Of a stretch of 64,000 nucleotides of DNA, positions 1 to 10,661 are shown in pieces. The stretch comes from Vibrio sp. RE88 (GTDB taxonomy: Bacteria; Pseudomonadota; Gammaproteobacteria; Enterobacterales; Vibrionaceae): positions 186,001-250,000 of the forward strand of contig NZ_VTYQ01000005.1 of assembly GCF_013113835.1 (NCBI RefSeq). Reading direction: 5' to 3'. The notes beneath the pieces are model-generated. The model made no database searches. It saw only the letters and a list, made by a program, of their open reading frames with translations, and was not told the DNA's origin. Positions within the stretch are counted from its first letter, which is position 1, and every line of letters begins with the position of its first letter. The position numbers and the translations under genes are program-made.

Positions 1-532
1 TATGGCCGTTATCAATCAGGTATTTCGTCGCTAGGTAGCCACCTTCTTCTGAGTTATCAATGATCTTGTCGGCTTGTGAGCTCTCAGGGCCCCAGTCCAT
101 AACGACTTTAGGAATGTCTTTATGGCGATCCAACATCTCGCTCAGTTCTTCCGTCAGGTCAGAACACATAACCAAAATGCCATCGACACGCTTCTCTGCC
201 AGCATACGAATGTAATCGCGTTGCTTCTCGTAAATACCACCGGTATTACACAAAATCAATGTGTAGCCTTGACGATAACAGTAGCTCTCAACACCATCGA
301 TGACTTCAGAAAAGAATAGGTTGGTAGACTGAGTCACAAGCATACCAATGGTGCGCGTACTGTTGCACTTCAAGCTACGGGCAACGGCACTGGGGGCGTA
401 ATTCAGCTCGGTAACGGCTTCCATTACCTTTTCCTGCGTCGCTTCAGCAACAAAGCGAGTTTTGTTAATTACGTGAGAAACGGTTGTAGTAGACACGCCA
501 GCTAAGCGTGCCACGTCTTTTATAGTGGCCAT
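1..532 (-). CDS. purR: Purine repressor PurR (LacI family), C-terminal part beyond the left edge
   Basis: DNA-binding repressor of purine biosynthesis genes, with hypoxanthine or guanine as corepressor in the characterised family member. About 177 N-terminal codons are visible; the start is the ATG whose complement lies at 530-532. Residues 3-23 form the LacI-type helix-turn-helix ([20 protein letters not shown]), followed by the hinge helix (SAVARSLK) and the first part of the periplasmic-binding-protein-like ligand domain ([27 protein letters not shown]). These stretches closely match what I recall of enterobacterial PurR. The rest, usually to about 335 residues, lies outside the window. 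It is on the same strand as torD but is separated from it by a terminator-like hairpin at 608-634, so it is probably its own transcription unit. I could not see a full PUR box upstream. Confidence 0.9.
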   Translation of the reverse strand, partial: MATIKDVARLAGVSTTTVSHVINKTRFVAEATQEKVMEAVTELNYAPSAVARSLKCNSTRTIGMLVTQSTNLFFSEVIDGVESYCYRQGYTLILCNTGGIYEKQRDYIRMLAEKRVDGILVMCSDLTEELSEMLDRHKDIPKVVMDWGPESSQADKIIDNSEEGGYLATKYLIDNGH

Positions 533-607
533 AAGGTTCTGTCCTGTCGATGACTGCCAGGAAGTATATTCAGATTGTAGAATAGTTCGGCAGAAAGTAT
601 CAGAAAC

Positions 608-634
608 ACAAAAACCGCTGTATTCAGCGGTTTG
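608..634 (-). terminator. Rho-independent terminator after torD
   Basis: Inverted repeat AAACCGCTG / CAGCGGTTT with a 4-base loop. Read on the minus strand it is followed by a short T run. It lies between the torD stop and the purR start and should insulate the two same-strand genes. Confidence 0.7.
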
Positions 635-657
635 TCTCTAGTTCATTCGTTTTTATC

Positions 658-686
658 GTTTGCGGTCACGATTTTAGACCGCAAAC
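658..686. repeat. Perfect 10-bp inverted repeat downstream of torD
   Basis: The arms GTTTGCGGTC (658-667) and GACCGCAAAC (677-686) are exact reverse complements around a 9-base spacer. There is no good T run on either side, so it is a weak terminator candidate. It could be an RNA hairpin in the torD 3' region or a protein-binding site. The GTTTGC/GCAAAC half-sites recall a PUR box but face the wrong way and are too far apart. Confidence 0.5.
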
Positions 687-748
687 CACAGAAGAGCAAA
701 TAAAAAACGTAACAGTGATAAGTTACGTATCACACAATTACTATGTGG

Positions 749-1396
749 TTACTCGCCTTTCAGATATGCGCAATCCAGCTCGAGGAAGGCGATCAACAGC
801 AATGAAATGGCAGAATAAAACCCAAATTCATCCAACGCCTGACACTTTTGACTAAATTGTGGAATCCAACTCAGAAGGTGCAGTTGGATAAATTGTTCTT
901 GCTCTGCAAACGCTTCTTCCATATGACGATCTTGTTCTAACTCATTAGAACGGATAATCAGGTTGCCCAGAAAATCGAGCTCAATAGCGATATGGTCTGC
1001 TGGTTCGTTAAGCCCTTTTTCGACTTCGATACCATGCTCTGCCATCAGCTTTTCCATATCAGTCGCTGGCTGGTCATTGAGCAGGCCGGATTTGCCGATG
1101 TACATTGACGCGTAAGGCAGTGCGGAATCCTTATCTGATTTTAGAAACAAATCGCAGAAGTCAGCGGCGAGTTCCAATTGTGCATCGTCGCGATCCATCA
1201 GTCGGTTTAGTGCGTCAATCATGCGGTCTATTGCTGGTTTGAGATGTGGGTTTTCACCAAGCCCAGTCAAGAAAGATCGGATCTCTGCTGAGTGATATTG
1301 CTGAAGGTTTTCTTCTGTGAGCTCTTTGGCATAAAGGCTCGATAGCCACCAGTATATTTCGGCACGTTTTTCGTTGAATGCTTTGATTTCTTGCAT
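749..1396 (-). CDS. torD: TorD, chaperone for TMAO reductase maturation
   Basis: Cytoplasmic all-helical chaperone of the TorD/DmsD/NarJ family. It binds the Tat signal and core of TorA so that the molybdenum cofactor is inserted before export. The 215-residue length is normal. The diagnostic motif E-P-x-D-H-x-x-x-E-L-x-F is at residues 131-142. The gene is divergent from torR across 237 bp and lies about 35 kb from its client torA (37263-39725), unlike the E. coli torCAD operon. A terminator-like hairpin follows at 608-634. The assignment to TorD rather than a DmsD-type relative rests on the neighbouring torR and on the presence of torECA in the same window. Confidence 0.9.
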   Translation of the reverse strand: MQEIKAFNEKRAEIYWWLSSLYAKELTEENLQQYHSAEIRSFLTGLGENPHLKPAIDRMIDALNRLMDRDDAQLELAADFCDLFLKSDKDSALPYASMYIGKSGLLNDQPATDMEKLMAEHGIEVEKGLNEPADHIAIELDFLGNLIIRSNELEQDRHMEEAFAEQEQFIQLHLLSWIPQFSQKCQALDEFGFYSAISLLLIAFLELDCAYLKGE

Positions 1397-1492
1397 TGGT
1401 TCAGACTCCTGAAAATTCTACCTATTAGTTTAACGAATAAAAATGAATAGCGGTAATGGCGGTTGTTTCAGGTTGAGTGCGAAAATGGAAAG

Positions 1493-1589
1493 TTATGAAT
1501 GCCTGAGACTAGGTTTGTTTTGAATCAATAAACACTCAGGTTTCTGGATCGTAAGCAGACAAAGACTAGAATTGTTACTGATTATGAAT
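1493..1589 (-). promoter_or_regulatory. Two TTATGAAT elements, possible TorR boxes
   Basis: TTATGAAT occurs at 1493-1500 and again at 1582-1589 in the torD-torR intergenic region. Its reverse complement ATTCATAA contains the TTCATA core of the E. coli tor box (CTGTTCATAT). A related ATATGAA, which reads TTCATAT in reverse, lies upstream of torE at 35637-35643. The match is short, so this is only a candidate. Confidence 0.3.
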
Positions 1590-1633
1590 AGAATACAAGT
1601 GAAGACAATTCCAAGTGTAATTAAGTGGTGTAA

Positions 1634-2347
1634 ATGAGCTATCACGTATTAGTAGTTGAAGATGACGCAGTGACTCGCAGCAAGCTGGTAGGGTACTTTC
1701 AAAATGAGGGTTATCAGGTCAGCGAAGCCGAAAGTGGCGAGCAAATGCGCGACACGCTACAAAATCATGAGATTGACTTGGTGATGCTGGATATCAATCT
1801 TCCTGGTGAAGATGGGTTAATGCTCACTCGCGAACTTCGCAGTCAGTCGGATATTGGAATTATCCTGGTAACAGGGCGCACGGATAGCATTGATAAAATC
1901 GTAGGCCTAGAAATGGGCGCAGACGATTATGTAACCAAGCCGTTCGAACTTCGTGAACTGCTTGTTCGTGTTAAAAACCTATTGTGGCGAATTGCCGCTG
2001 CTCGCAATGCCATCGACGTCAATGAGCAGAATAAAAACGAAGGTAACGTGGTACGTTTTGCTGAATGGACTTTCGATGTTCAGCGCCGCGCTCTGAGTAA
2101 AAATGGCGAGCCCGTGAAACTGACCAAAGCAGAATACGAGCTGTTGGTGGCCCTTTCCTCATACCCGAATCAAGTACTGAGCCGTGAACGTATCCTGAAT
2201 ATGATCAGCCACAGAGTTGATGCGCCTAATGATCGCACCATCGATGTGTTAATTCGACGTATGCGCGCTAAGATGGAATTTGACCCCAAGAACCCACAAA
2301 TCTTTGTTACCGTCCATGGCGAAGGGTACATGTTTGCCGGTGATTGA
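1634..2347 (+). CDS. torR: TorR, response regulator of the TMAO respiration system
   Basis: OmpR/PhoB-type response regulator of 237 residues. The receiver domain has the acidic pair near residues 10-11, phospho-acceptor Asp53 (LVMLDINLP) and Lys103 (VTKPFE). The C-terminal winged helix contains the very conserved stretch NDRTIDVLIRRMRAKME followed by FVTVHGEGYMFAG. ArcA is the main alternative, but the gene sits back-to-back with torD and its sequence resembles Vibrio TorR. The cognate sensor TorS and binding protein TorT are not in the window. In E. coli, TorR activates the tor operon in response to TMAO. Candidate tor-box cores (ATTCATAA on the minus strand) lie at 1493-1500 and 1582-1589. 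Confidence 0.85.
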   Translation: MSYHVLVVEDDAVTRSKLVGYFQNEGYQVSEAESGEQMRDTLQNHEIDLVMLDINLPGEDGLMLTRELRSQSDIGIILVTGRTDSIDKIVGLEMGADDYVTKPFELRELLVRVKNLLWRIAAARNAIDVNEQNKNEGNVVRFAEWTFDVQRRALSKNGEPVKLTKAEYELLVALSSYPNQVLSRERILNMISHRVDAPNDRTIDVLIRRMRAKMEFDPKNPQIFVTVHGEGYMFAGD

Positions 2348-2362
2348 CCTAAACAGATAAGC

Positions 2363-2397
2363 AAAAAAATACCGAGGCATGTCCTCGGTATTTTTTT
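2363..2397. terminator. Bidirectional terminator between torR and elyC
   Basis: AAAAAAATACCGAGG pairs with CCTCGGTATTTTTTT around a 5-base loop. The A run and T run make it work for the convergent genes torR and elyC. Confidence 0.9.
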
Positions 2398-2399
2398 AA

Positions 2400-3203
2400 T
2401 TAAACATTACTATCGGAAGCTTGTATTGCTTTCTCTTCGTAATCGGATGCCCAGTCACGCAGAGATTGCCAGATACGGCCTAATGTCTCGTGCCAATAGC
2501 GCTCTGTTTGTTCTAGGTAGACTGCCTTAGGTGCGTATTTTGCCCAAGCCTGAGTCACCTTGTCATGCGCTAAATAGTTGGTCGGAGCCGGGTAAGGTTT
2601 AAGGCCCGCAGAATGGAATTCATTCAGCGCGCGCTTCATATGGCTGGCTGATGTCACCACAACCAGCTTCTTGCGTTTAACAAACGCCGCCGCTTGCCTT
2701 GCCTCTTCCCACGTATCTTTTGCGGTTTCCAACAAAATAATATCGGATTTTGAAACCCCCAGTGCTAGAGCCACTTTCGCCATCATCCGTGCGTTACTGA
2801 CTTCAGACCCTCCGGCGTATCCAGACAGGATCAGTTTAGAACCCGGATAGATGCGCATAATTCGAATACCTTCTGCCAATCGCATCAGGCCGGTGCGACT
2901 AAGCTCAGAAGTGGGTGGAATTTTATCATCCACCACATGACCACTGCCTAAGACCATAACGTAGTCGATCGTCTCATCGACAGGGAAAAATGCAGAATAC
3001 TGACGCTCAAGCGGCATCAGGAGACGAGATGAAACTGGCTGGAATGCAATGAGAAAAATGCCAATGAAAGAGAATAGAACAACAAAACAGCCTGTTTTTT
3101 GCTTCCTTGTAAACATAATCAGCATCAGACCTAAAAAACCGATGATCAGCATTGCTGGCAAAGGCATTAAAAGGGATGACACCACTTTTTTCAGCTCAAA
3201 CAT
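2400..3203 (-). CDS. elyC: ElyC/SanA/YdcF-type (DUF218) envelope biogenesis factor
   Basis: Inner-membrane protein of 267 residues. Two N-terminal membrane segments (about residues 8-32 and 38-58) precede a periplasmic DUF218 domain. That domain has DYVMVLGSGHV, a conserved RLAEGIRI helix, KLILSGYAG, DTWEEARQAA and VVVTSASHMKRAL. E. coli ElyC is needed for peptidoglycan and envelope integrity at low temperature. The start at 3203 (MFELKK) was chosen because the Vibrio family begins there. An upstream in-frame ATG at 3428 would add 75 residues that overlap the divergent cmoM and look non-coding. It converges on torR and shares the terminator at 2363-2397. Confidence 0.85.
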   Translation of the reverse strand: MFELKKVVSSLLMPLPAMLIIGFLGLMLIMFTRKQKTGCFVVLFSFIGIFLIAFQPVSSRLLMPLERQYSAFFPVDETIDYVMVLGSGHVVDDKIPPTSELSRTGLMRLAEGIRIMRIYPGSKLILSGYAGGSEVSNARMMAKVALALGVSKSDIILLETAKDTWEEARQAAAFVKRKKLVVVTSASHMKRALNEFHSAGLKPYPAPTNYLAHDKVTQAWAKYAPKAVYLEQTERYWHETLGRIWQSLRDWASDYEEKAIQASDSNV

Positions 3204-3317
3204 ACTTAAATAGTCCGAAAAAACACCAATTGATTTTAATTTAAGAGAATCCCTCTTTATATCTGCCTTTCTTATGACAGAATAGCAGCACGATTCGACA
3301 TAATAACCTAAGCCGCC

Positions 3318-4109
3318 GTGACTGAAGACCGCAATTTCGACGATATTGCCCACAAATTTGCAAAAAACATCTACGGCTCCGATAAAGGAGAGATACGCCA
3401 AGTCATTGTTTGGGAAGAACTTGAACAACTACTTTGTGCGGTTAATGGTAGCAGGAAAAGCCTCAATGTGCTGGATGCTGGCGGTGGTTTAGCACAAATG
3501 TCGCAAAAGCTGGCTAAACTCGGACATCGCGTCTCTTTATGTGATCTATCTTTGGAAATGCTGCAACTAGCCAAGCAGGATATTGAAAAAAATGGCTTGC
3601 TTGAGCAGTATCGCTTGATTCATTCGCCAGTTCAGAACATTGCAGAGCATCTGGATCAGCCCGTTGATGTGGTCATGTTCCATGCTGTGATGGAGTGGTT
3701 GGCAGACCCTAAACCCGCTTTAGAAACGGTGCTTGAGCAGGTGAAACCGGGAGGCGCAGCTTCCATCATGTTCTACAACCATCATGGTCTGGTCTACAAG
3801 AATGTCGTATGTGGCAATATTCCTCATGTATTAGAGGGCATGCCGCATCGAAAACGATTTAAGTTACAGCCGCAGAAAGGGCTTAAACCAGAAGAGGTCT
3901 ACAAGTGGATCGAAGACGCTGGCTTTGAAATCTGTGGCAAAGCTGGTATTCGCTGTTTTAGTGATTACATCGGAAACAGAGAATACATGGGCGACTACAA
4001 GACAGAGGATGTGGTGGCACTTGAGCGGCAGCTGTGTCGACAAGAGCCCTACCTCTCGCTAGGCCGATACATACATGTATGGGCCAAAAAGAAAGAAGAA
4101 CAGGAATAA
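3318..4109 (+). CDS. cmoM: CmoM, tRNA 5-carboxymethoxyuridine methyltransferase
   Basis: SAM-dependent methyltransferase (formerly SmtA) that converts cmo5U to its methyl ester mcmo5U at the tRNA wobble position. The N-terminus [17 protein letters not shown] and the C-terminus [16 protein letters not shown] are hallmark stretches. The SAM-binding glycine loop is [10 protein letters not shown] near residue 50. The 263-residue length is normal. The start is a GTG with a weak ribosome-binding site. The stop is only 2 bases before the mukF ATG, so it heads a cmoM-mukF-mukE-mukB operon, as in E. coli. CmoA and CmoB, which make its substrate, are encoded at 18.6-20.4 kb. Confidence 0.93.
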   Translation: MTEDRNFDDIAHKFAKNIYGSDKGEIRQVIVWEELEQLLCAVNGSRKSLNVLDAGGGLAQMSQKLAKLGHRVSLCDLSLEMLQLAKQDIEKNGLLEQYRLIHSPVQNIAEHLDQPVDVVMFHAVMEWLADPKPALETVLEQVKPGGAASIMFYNHHGLVYKNVVCGNIPHVLEGMPHRKRFKLQPQKGLKPEEVYKWIEDAGFEICGKAGIRCFSDYIGNREYMGDYKTEDVVALERQLCRQEPYLSLGRYIHVWAKKKEEQE

Positions 4110-4111
4110 TA

Positions 4112-5449
4112 ATGAGTGAGATGACTCTCAACGCTGCTGAGCAACCTATTGATGAATTGGTTGGCTGGGTTAAGCAGCACGATTTCTCATTAAACCTGCC
4201 GACTGAACGTCTCGCATTTCTCATCGCTATTGCAGTGCTTAGCAATGAGAGGTTTGATGAAGAATTGGGTGAAGGTGAATTGCACGACGCATTTACTATC
4301 GTCACTCGATTATTTGAGGATACCGGAGAAGCGTCTGCTTTTCGGGCTAACAACGCAATTAATGAGATGGTAAAGCAGAGGCTGATTAGCCGCTTTACCA
4401 GTGAAGTGAACGATGGCGCAAGTATCTATCGCTTGTCGCCGCTCGCGATTGGGATTACGGACTATTATGTTCGCCATCGTGAGTTTTCTAAGTTACGTCT
4501 CTCTATTCAGTTGTCGATGGTGGCGGATGAAATGGCGAAAGCGATTGAATCTGCTCAGCAAGGCGGGACGCCGGGGCACTGGAAAAAGAACGTTTATGGC
4601 GTGCTCAAATATTCCGTGGGTGAGATATTCGATCAAATCGATCTCAACCAACGTGTTATGGATGAGCAGCAACAAACTGTCAAAGTGCAGATTGCTGAGC
4701 TACTGAACAAAGACTGGCGTGAAGCGATCAACAACTGTGAAGAGTTGTTATCTGAAACGTCTAGCACCTTGCGTGAGCTGCAAGATACATTGCAAGCAGC
4801 CAGTGATGAGCTACAAACCCAAATCCTTGATATTCAGGAAATTGTTTACGGACGAGATGAACTGGAATTTATTGAGGAGGCCTTGTTTGGCTTACAGATG
4901 AAACTAGATCGCATCACAAGCTGGGGCCAGCAAGCGATTGATTTATGGATTGGTTACGACAGACACGTGCATAAATTTATCCGCACCGCAATTGACATGG
5001 ATAAAAACCGTGCCTTCAGTACGCGTTTGCGTCAGTCAGTCAAAGACTACTTCGACACACCTTGGTATCTGACTTATGCCGATGCAGAAAGGTTAGTCGA
5101 TCTCCGCGATGAAGCACTGGTTCTTCGAGATGACGAAGTAACCGGACAAGTGCCTCTCGAAGTGGAGTATGAAGAATTCCAACAAGTGAATGATGAGCTT
5201 TCTGAGCGCATAGGTGACATGCTCAAAGTACACAAAGAGCAGGGTACAGCTATCCATCTTGGAGCTGTATTACGCGACTATCTAGCACAGCATCCGCGCA
5301 CACATCATTTCGATTTAGCTCGTATCGTCATTGATCAAGCAGTACGTCTGGGTTACTCCGAATCGGATTATCAAGCGATTCAGCCAGACTGGCAGGCAAT
5401 TAACGAATACGGAGCAAAGGTACAAGCAAATGTCATCGACCGATACTAA
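4112..5449 (+). CDS. mukF: MukF, kleisin subunit of the MukBEF condensin
   Basis: Kleisin of the chromosome-organising MukBEF complex, 445 residues, which is the usual Vibrio length. An N-terminal winged-helix dimerisation domain is followed by a helical middle ([25 protein letters not shown]) and the C-terminal winged helix that contacts MukB heads. The start ATG at 4112 ([11 protein letters not shown]) lies directly after the cmoM stop; a longer reading frame starting at 4034 overlaps cmoM and is not needed. The gene end overlaps the mukE start by 20 bp, so the two are translationally coupled. Confidence 0.95.
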   Translation: MSEMTLNAAEQPIDELVGWVKQHDFSLNLPTERLAFLIAIAVLSNERFDEELGEGELHDAFTIVTRLFEDTGEASAFRANNAINEMVKQRLISRFTSEVNDGASIYRLSPLAIGITDYYVRHREFSKLRLSIQLSMVADEMAKAIESAQQGGTPGHWKKNVYGVLKYSVGEIFDQIDLNQRVMDEQQQTVKVQIAELLNKDWREAINNCEELLSETSSTLRELQDTLQAASDELQTQILDIQEIVYGRDELEFIEEALFGLQMKLDRITSWGQQAIDLWIGYDRHVHKFIRTAIDMDKNRAFSTRLRQSVKDYFDTPWYLTYADAERLVDLRDEALVLRDDEVTGQVPLEVEYEEFQQVNDELSERIGDMLKVHKEQGTAIHLGAVLRDYLAQHPRTHHFDLARIVIDQAVRLGYSESDYQAIQPDWQAINEYGAKVQANVIDRY

Positions 5450-6158
5450 TGATTACATGTCAGAAAATCTGGCAAAAGCGATTTCAAATCCACTTTTCCC
5501 GGCGCTGGACAGCATGCTTCGTGCCGGACGTCATATTTCTACCGAAGATCTCGACAATCACGCTCTGCTGTCTGACTTTGAAGTTGAACTGTCTTCATTT
5601 TACCAGCGTTACAACACTGAGCTGGTGAAAGCGCCGGAAGGTTTCTTCTACCTTCGCCCGCGCTCAACGTCCCTGATTAGCCGCAGTGTATTGTCTGAGC
5701 TTGACATGCTGGTGGGTAAGGTGTTGTGTTTCCTCTACCTAAGTCCAGAGCGTTTAGCGCACGAGGGAATCTTTACCAATCAGGAACTGTATGAAGAGTT
5801 GTTGGCTTTATCTGATGAGAAAAAGCTGATGAAGCTGGTCACCAACCGCGCGACTGGTTCAGATTTAGATAAAGAAAAACTGTTTGAAAAAGTCCGCACT
5901 TCTCTGCGCCGTTTACGCCGCCTTGGCATGATCATCAACATCGGTGAAACCGGTAAATTCAGTATCAGTGAGTCGGTATTCCGCTTTGGTGCTGATGTCC
6001 GTGTGGGCGATGACATGCGCGAAGCGCAGCTACGCTTGATCCGTGATGGTGAAGCTGTGGTGCATACCAAAGAGCCAAGCCAAGGCAGCTTACTGGCAGA
6101 ATCAGAACAAGGTGATGAGTCATCTCAATCAGAAAAATTAGAAGAAGGTGAAGCATGA
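5430..6158 (+). CDS. mukE: MukE, KITE subunit of the MukBEF condensin
   Basis: Winged-helix KITE protein that bridges MukF and the MukB heads. The characteristic [45 protein letters not shown] and FRFGADVR stretches are present. The start at 5430 ([10 protein letters not shown]) matches the MSST start of E. coli MukE and gives 242 residues; an internal ATG at 5457 is less likely. It overlaps mukF by 20 bp and mukB by 4 bp. The C-terminal tail is acidic and poorly conserved. Confidence 0.95.
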   Translation: MSSTDTNDYMSENLAKAISNPLFPALDSMLRAGRHISTEDLDNHALLSDFEVELSSFYQRYNTELVKAPEGFFYLRPRSTSLISRSVLSELDMLVGKVLCFLYLSPERLAHEGIFTNQELYEELLALSDEKKLMKLVTNRATGSDLDKEKLFEKVRTSLRRLRRLGMIINIGETGKFSISESVFRFGADVRVGDDMREAQLRLIRDGEAVVHTKEPSQGSLLAESEQGDESSQSEKLEEGEA

Positions 6159-9100
6159 TTGAAAGAGGTAAATATCAATCGCTGACCATGGTCAACTGGA
6201 ACGGCTTCTTTGCGCGAACCTTTGACATTGATGGCTTAGTTACCACGTTATCCGGGGGTAATGGTGCAGGTAAATCAACCACAATGGCGGCATTCATTAC
6301 AGCCTTGATACCTGACCAAACGCTGCTGCATTTCCGAAATACGACCGAGGCGGGCAGTAGCCAGTCTTCACGTGACAAAGGCCTCTACGGTAAATTGCAG
6401 CCAGGTGCGTGTTATGCGGCATTGGATGTTGTGAACTCACGTAATCAGCGCTTACTGTTTGCGGTTAAGCTGCAGCAGGTCGCGGGTCGTGATAAGAAAG
6501 TGGATATTAAACCGTTCGTGATTCAAGGGCTGCCAAGCAGCGTGAAGCCGACGGATATTCTGATTGAAAGTGTTTCTGCGACTCAGGCGCGTGTTCGTCA
6601 GATCAACGAAATCAAAGAGTCAGTCGCGCAATACGAAGGTGTTCAGCTTAAGACTTTCAATTCGATTGTCGAATACCACGCTCAAATGTTTGAATTTGGT
6701 GTGATTCCTAAGAAGTTGCGTAACTCCAGTGACCGTTCTAAGTTCTATCGCTTGATTGAGGCGTCGCTGTACGGTGGTATTTCGAGTGCGATTACCCGCT
6801 CATTACGTGATTACCTACTGCCTCAGAATGGCGGAGTAAAGAAAGCTTTCCAAGACATGGAATCGGCGCTGCGTGAAAACCGCATGACGCTTGAAGCGAT
6901 TAAAACGACTCAAGCAGATCGAGACCTATTTAAACACCTGATCACCGAATCGACGAATTACGTGGCGGCTGACTACATGCGCCATGCAAACGATCGTCGC
7001 AATAAGCTAGAGCAGACTCTATCTCTGCGCTCTGAATTGTTTGGCTCACGTGAAACACTGGTTGAGCAAAACAATTTACTTAATCGCGTTCAAGAAGAGC
7101 TTGAACTGCTGGTGGAGTCTGAATCGGCTTTAGAGCAAGACTATCAAGCGGCTTCCGACCACTTACAGCTTGTTCAGAATGCGTTGCGTCAGCAGGAAAA
7201 GATCGAACGCTACCAAGAAGATCTTGAAGAGCTGAGTGAACGACTTGAAGAACAGATGATGGTCGTTGAAGAAGCGCAAGAGCGTGTTCTGATGATGGAA
7301 GAGCAAGCGACGGTTGCGGAAGAAGAGGTCGATAGCCTTAAGACTCAGTTGGCGGATTATCAGCAAGCGCTGGACGTTCAGCAAACGCGCGCACTTCAAT
7401 ACCAACAAGCGGTTCAAGCGCTTGAGAAAGCGAAAACCTTGTTGGGGGATGAGGACCTTACTGCTGAGCGCGCACACTCATTGGTCTCTGAGCTGAAAAA
7501 TCAGGAATCAGAAAGCACGGCCGCTTTGCTGTCGGTGAAACACAAACTGGATATGTCCTCAGCTGCCGTTGAGCAGTTTGAGACGGCGCTTACTTTGGTT
7601 CGTAAGATTGCTGGCAACTCAGTGGAGCGTAAAAATGCCGCTGAAGTTGCAAAGCAGTCGATTCGTCAAGCGCGAGATGCTGAGCAAATTGCACAAAATG
7701 AACAACAATGGCGAGCGCAGCACAGAGATCTAGAACGTAATCTCAATCAACAACGTCAGGCCCGTGAGTTAGTTGACGCGTATAAGAAGCAACATCATGC
7801 TGAGCTCGTTGATGAGTTAACCTTTGAGCAGGAGCGTGAACGTCACGCTATGCAGGTTGAATCGCTTGAGATGGCTCAGGAAGAGGTACGCGAGCAGCGC
7901 AGCGAACAGCGTCGCTTAGAGCAGGATTCTGCTAGCGAAATCAAAAAGCTTGAAGCCATTGCGCCAACTTGGATTGCAGCTCACGACGCACTGGAAACGC
8001 TCAAAGAGCAAAGTGGTGCTGATCTGTATGACAGCCAAGCTGTTATGTCCCACATGCAAGTGGTACTTGAGCAAGAAAAGCAGCAGTCATTGGCAAAAGA
8101 AAAGCTCGCAGAGCGCCGTACTCACTTAGAGAATGAAATTGAACGACTCGCTTCCCCGGGCGGTTCTAATGACCCTCGCCTGAAAGGCTTAGCTGACACA
8201 CTAGGTGGTGTGTTGCTTTCAGAGATTTATGACGATATCACCATTGGTGATGCGCCTTATTTCAGTGCGATGTACGGTCCATCTCGTCATGCGATTGTGG
8301 TGTCTGACTTAACGGGTATTGAAGAAAAGCTGGTTGAGCTAGACGATTGTCCTGAAGACCTTTACATCATTGAAGGCGATATCGATGCTTTTGATGACAG
8401 CTCATTCGATGCTGAAGAATTGGAAGGGGCGGTTTGTGTTCGCATGAACGATCGCCAGATGCGTTACTCACGTTTCCCAGAAATTCCTCTGTTTGGTCGT
8501 GCTGCGCGTGAACAACGTTTAGAGCTGCTGCGTAATGAGCGCGAAGAAGTGGTTGAGCAGCATGCGAAAGCCGCGTTTGATTCGCAAAAACTTCAGCGTC
8601 TGTATCAGGTATTCAACAACTTTGTTGCTAAGCACATTCAGGTTGCTTTTGAAGCGGATCCAGAGCAATCGCTGACAGTGGCTCGTGAGAAGCGTAATCA
8701 AGTGTCACGAGTGCTGGCAGATTTGGATGCTAAAGAGCAGCAGCAACGCTCTCAATTGTTAGCAAGTAAGCAGGCGTTGTCCTCGCTTGATAAATTAGCA
8801 CCAATGATGGCGCTGATTGAAGATGATTCACTGAATCTACGTTTTGAAGAGCTTGAAGAAAAAATCGCTCAGCTGTCTGAAGCGAAAGCATTTTTGAGCA
8901 GCCACGCGAAAACAGTCTCTGAACTGGAAAAAATCGCCTCAGCGCTTGAAGCTGACCCTGAGCAATTCGATGCGCTAGAAGCCGAATATCAGGCAGCGGA
9001 TGCTCAGTTACAGGAACTTAAGAAGCAGATCTTTGCGTTGTCTGACTTGGTGGAGCGTCGCCATTACTTTGCTTATTCTGACTCTGTGGACTTGCTAAAC

Positions 9101-10615
9101 AAGAGCAGCGAACTGAGTGAACAGCTCAAGGCTAAGCTTGTTGAAGCGGAGAGGCAGCGTACACGTTCTCGTGACGAACTGAAGCAATCTCAAGGTCAGA
9201 TGAACCAGTACAACCAGGTCTTGGCTTCATTGAAGAGTTCTCATCAGGCTAAGCAGGAAACGGTTCAAGAATTTAAGCAAGAGCTTCAAGAGTTTGGTGT
9301 TACTGCAGACGAAGGCGCACAAGAGCGCGCCATGCGTCGTCGAGACGAGTTGCAGGAACGTCTGCATACGTCACGCAGTCGTAAGAGTGAATACGAGCGT
9401 ACCATCACGTCGACAGAGCTGGAAATGAAAGGTCTGGCAAAACGTCTTAAGAAGGTCCAGAAAGAGTACATTGAGCTGCGCACCTTTGTGGTTGCAGCGA
9501 AAGCAGGTTGGTGCTCAGTACTGCGCTTAGCACGTGAAAACGACGTCGAACGTCGTCTGCATAAACGTGAGCTGGCCTATATGTCAGCGGATGAGCTGCG
9601 CTCGATGTCGGATAAATCATTGGGCGCGTTGCGTCTGGCGGTGGCAGATAACGATGACTTACGTGATGCCCTACGTCTGTCGGAAGACAATGCACGCCCT
9701 GAGCGTAAGGTACTGTTCTATATCGCAGTGTACCAGCATCTGCGTGAACGCATTCGTCAGGATATCATCCATACCGATGACCCGGTTGAGGCCATTGAAG
9801 AGATGGAAGTAGAGCTGGCGCGATTGACCGAAGAACTGACGCAACGTGAAAATCGCCTCGCGATCAGTTCTGAATCTGTCGCTAGCATCATCAAGAAAAC
9901 GATTCAGCGTGAGCAAAACCGCATCCGTATGCTAAACCAAGGCTTGTCGAACATTGCCTTTGGTCAGGTAAGAAGTGTTCGTTTGAATGTGAAGATTCGT
10001 GAAAGCCACGAAATTTTGCTTCATGGTCTAGCTTCACAGCAAGAACAGCACAAAGACTTGTTTGAGACCTCTCGCTATACCTTCTCAGAGGCGATGGCGA
10101 AGTTGTTCCAGCGCGTTAACCCACATATTGATATGGGGCAACGCAGCCCTCAAGTTCTGGGTGAAGAGCTGCTGGACTACCGCAACTACCTTGAGCTGAG
10201 TGTTGAAGTCTGCCGTGGTTCAGATGGTTGGCTACAAGCGGAATCTGGTGCGTTGTCTACGGGTGAAGCGATCGGTACTGGTCAGTCGATTCTTCTGATG
10301 GTTGTTCAGAGCTGGGAAGAAGAGTCTCGTCGTCTACGCAGTAAAGACATTGTTCCTTGTCGACTGTTGTTCCTAGATGAGGCTGCGCGTTTGGATGCTA
10401 AGTCGATTTCGACTCTGTTTGAACTGTGTGACCGTCTGGATATGCAATTGTTGATTGCGGCACCAGAAAACATCAGCCCAGAGAAGGGCACCACTTACAA
10501 GCTAGTACGTAAAGTATTTAAAGACCATGAGCATGTTCATGTAGTTGGTCTAAGAGGCTTTGGACAAGCTGAGCAAGACAAGTCGGAAGCTCAAGAACTG
10601 ATTGAAGAGCTATAA
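6155..10615 (+). CDS. mukB: MukB, SMC-like ATPase of the MukBEF condensin
   Basis: Very large SMC-type chromosome partition protein of 1486 residues. The N-terminal head has a Walker A loop at residues 34-41 (GGNGAGKS). Two long coiled coils rich in E, Q, A, L and R flank a hinge around residues 660-780 ([24 protein letters not shown]). The C-terminal head carries the ABC signature ([12 protein letters not shown]) and Walker B ([13 protein letters not shown]). MukB dimerises through the hinge and organises and condenses the nucleoid with MukEF. It also partners topoisomerase IV in E. coli. It overlaps mukE by 4 bp and is the last gene of the operon, with a terminator straight after it. Confidence 0.97.
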   Translation: MIERGKYQSLTMVNWNGFFARTFDIDGLVTTLSGGNGAGKSTTMAAFITALIPDQTLLHFRNTTEAGSSQSSRDKGLYGKLQPGACYAALDVVNSRNQRLLFAVKLQQVAGRDKKVDIKPFVIQGLPSSVKPTDILIESVSATQARVRQINEIKESVAQYEGVQLKTFNSIVEYHAQMFEFGVIPKKLRNSSDRSKFYRLIEASLYGGISSAITRSLRDYLLPQNGGVKKAFQDMESALRENRMTLEAIKTTQADRDLFKHLITESTNYVAADYMRHANDRRNKLEQTLSLRSELFGSRETLVEQNNLLNRVQEELELLVESESALEQDYQAASDHLQLVQNALRQQEKIERYQEDLEELSERLEEQMMVVEEAQERVLMMEEQATVAEEEVDSLKTQLADYQQALDVQQTRALQYQQAVQALEKAKTLLGDEDLTAERAHSLVSELKNQESESTAALLSVKHKLDMSSAAVEQFETALTLVRKIAGNSVERKNAAEVAKQSIRQARDAEQIAQNEQQWRAQHRDLERNLNQQRQARELVDAYKKQHHAELVDELTFEQERERHAMQVESLEMAQEEVREQRSEQRRLEQDSASEIKKLEAIAPTWIAAHDALETLKEQSGADLYDSQAVMSHMQVVLEQEKQQSLAKEKLAERRTHLENEIERLASPGGSNDPRLKGLADTLGGVLLSEIYDDITIGDAPYFSAMYGPSRHAIVVSDLTGIEEKLVELDDCPEDLYIIEGDIDAFDDSSFDAEELEGAVCVRMNDRQMRYSRFPEIPLFGRAAREQRLELLRNEREEVVEQHAKAAFDSQKLQRLYQVFNNFVAKHIQVAFEADPEQSLTVAREKRNQVSRVLADLDAKEQQQRSQLLASKQALSSLDKLAPMMALIEDDSLNLRFEELEEKIAQLSEAKAFLSSHAKTVSELEKIASALEADPEQFDALEAEYQAADAQLQELKKQIFALSDLVERRHYFAYSDSVDLLNKSSELSEQLKAKLVEAERQRTRSRDELKQSQGQMNQYNQVLASLKSSHQAKQETVQEFKQELQEFGVTADEGAQERAMRRRDELQERLHTSRSRKSEYERTITSTELEMKGLAKRLKKVQKEYIELRTFVVAAKAGWCSVLRLARENDVERRLHKRELAYMSADELRSMSDKSLGALRLAVADNDDLRDALRLSEDNARPERKVLFYIAVYQHLRERIRQDIIHTDDPVEAIEEMEVELARLTEELTQRENRLAISSESVASIIKKTIQREQNRIRMLNQGLSNIAFGQVRSVRLNVKIRESHEILLHGLASQQEQHKDLFETSRYTFSEAMAKLFQRVNPHIDMGQRSPQVLGEELLDYRNYLELSVEVCRGSDGWLQAESGALSTGEAIGTGQSILLMVVQSWEEESRRLRSKDIVPCRLLFLDEAARLDAKSISTLFELCDRLDMQLLIAAPENISPEKGTTYKLVRKVFKDHEHVHVVGLRGFGQAEQDKSEAQELIEEL

Positions 10616-10631
10616 AGACAAGCTGATAGAG

Positions 10632-10661
10632 AATACCCGCTGAGTTAGCGGGTATTTTTTT
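10632..10661 (+). terminator. Terminator after mukB, overlapping the end of the convergent AraC-type gene
   Basis: AATACCCGCT pairs with AGCGGGTATT around a 5-base loop and is followed by a T run. The stop codon of the convergent regulator gene (complement of 10645-10647) lies inside this hairpin. Confidence 0.9.

Noticed and set aside
658..686. A possible PUR box upstream of purR
   Set aside because: The half-sites GTTTGC and GCAAAC are in the wrong order and too far apart for the PurR operator.
3204..3428. An in-frame extension of elyC that would give a 342-residue protein
   Set aside because: It runs antisense through the cmoM start and reads as unlikely protein. The Vibrio family start MFELKK at 3203 is better.
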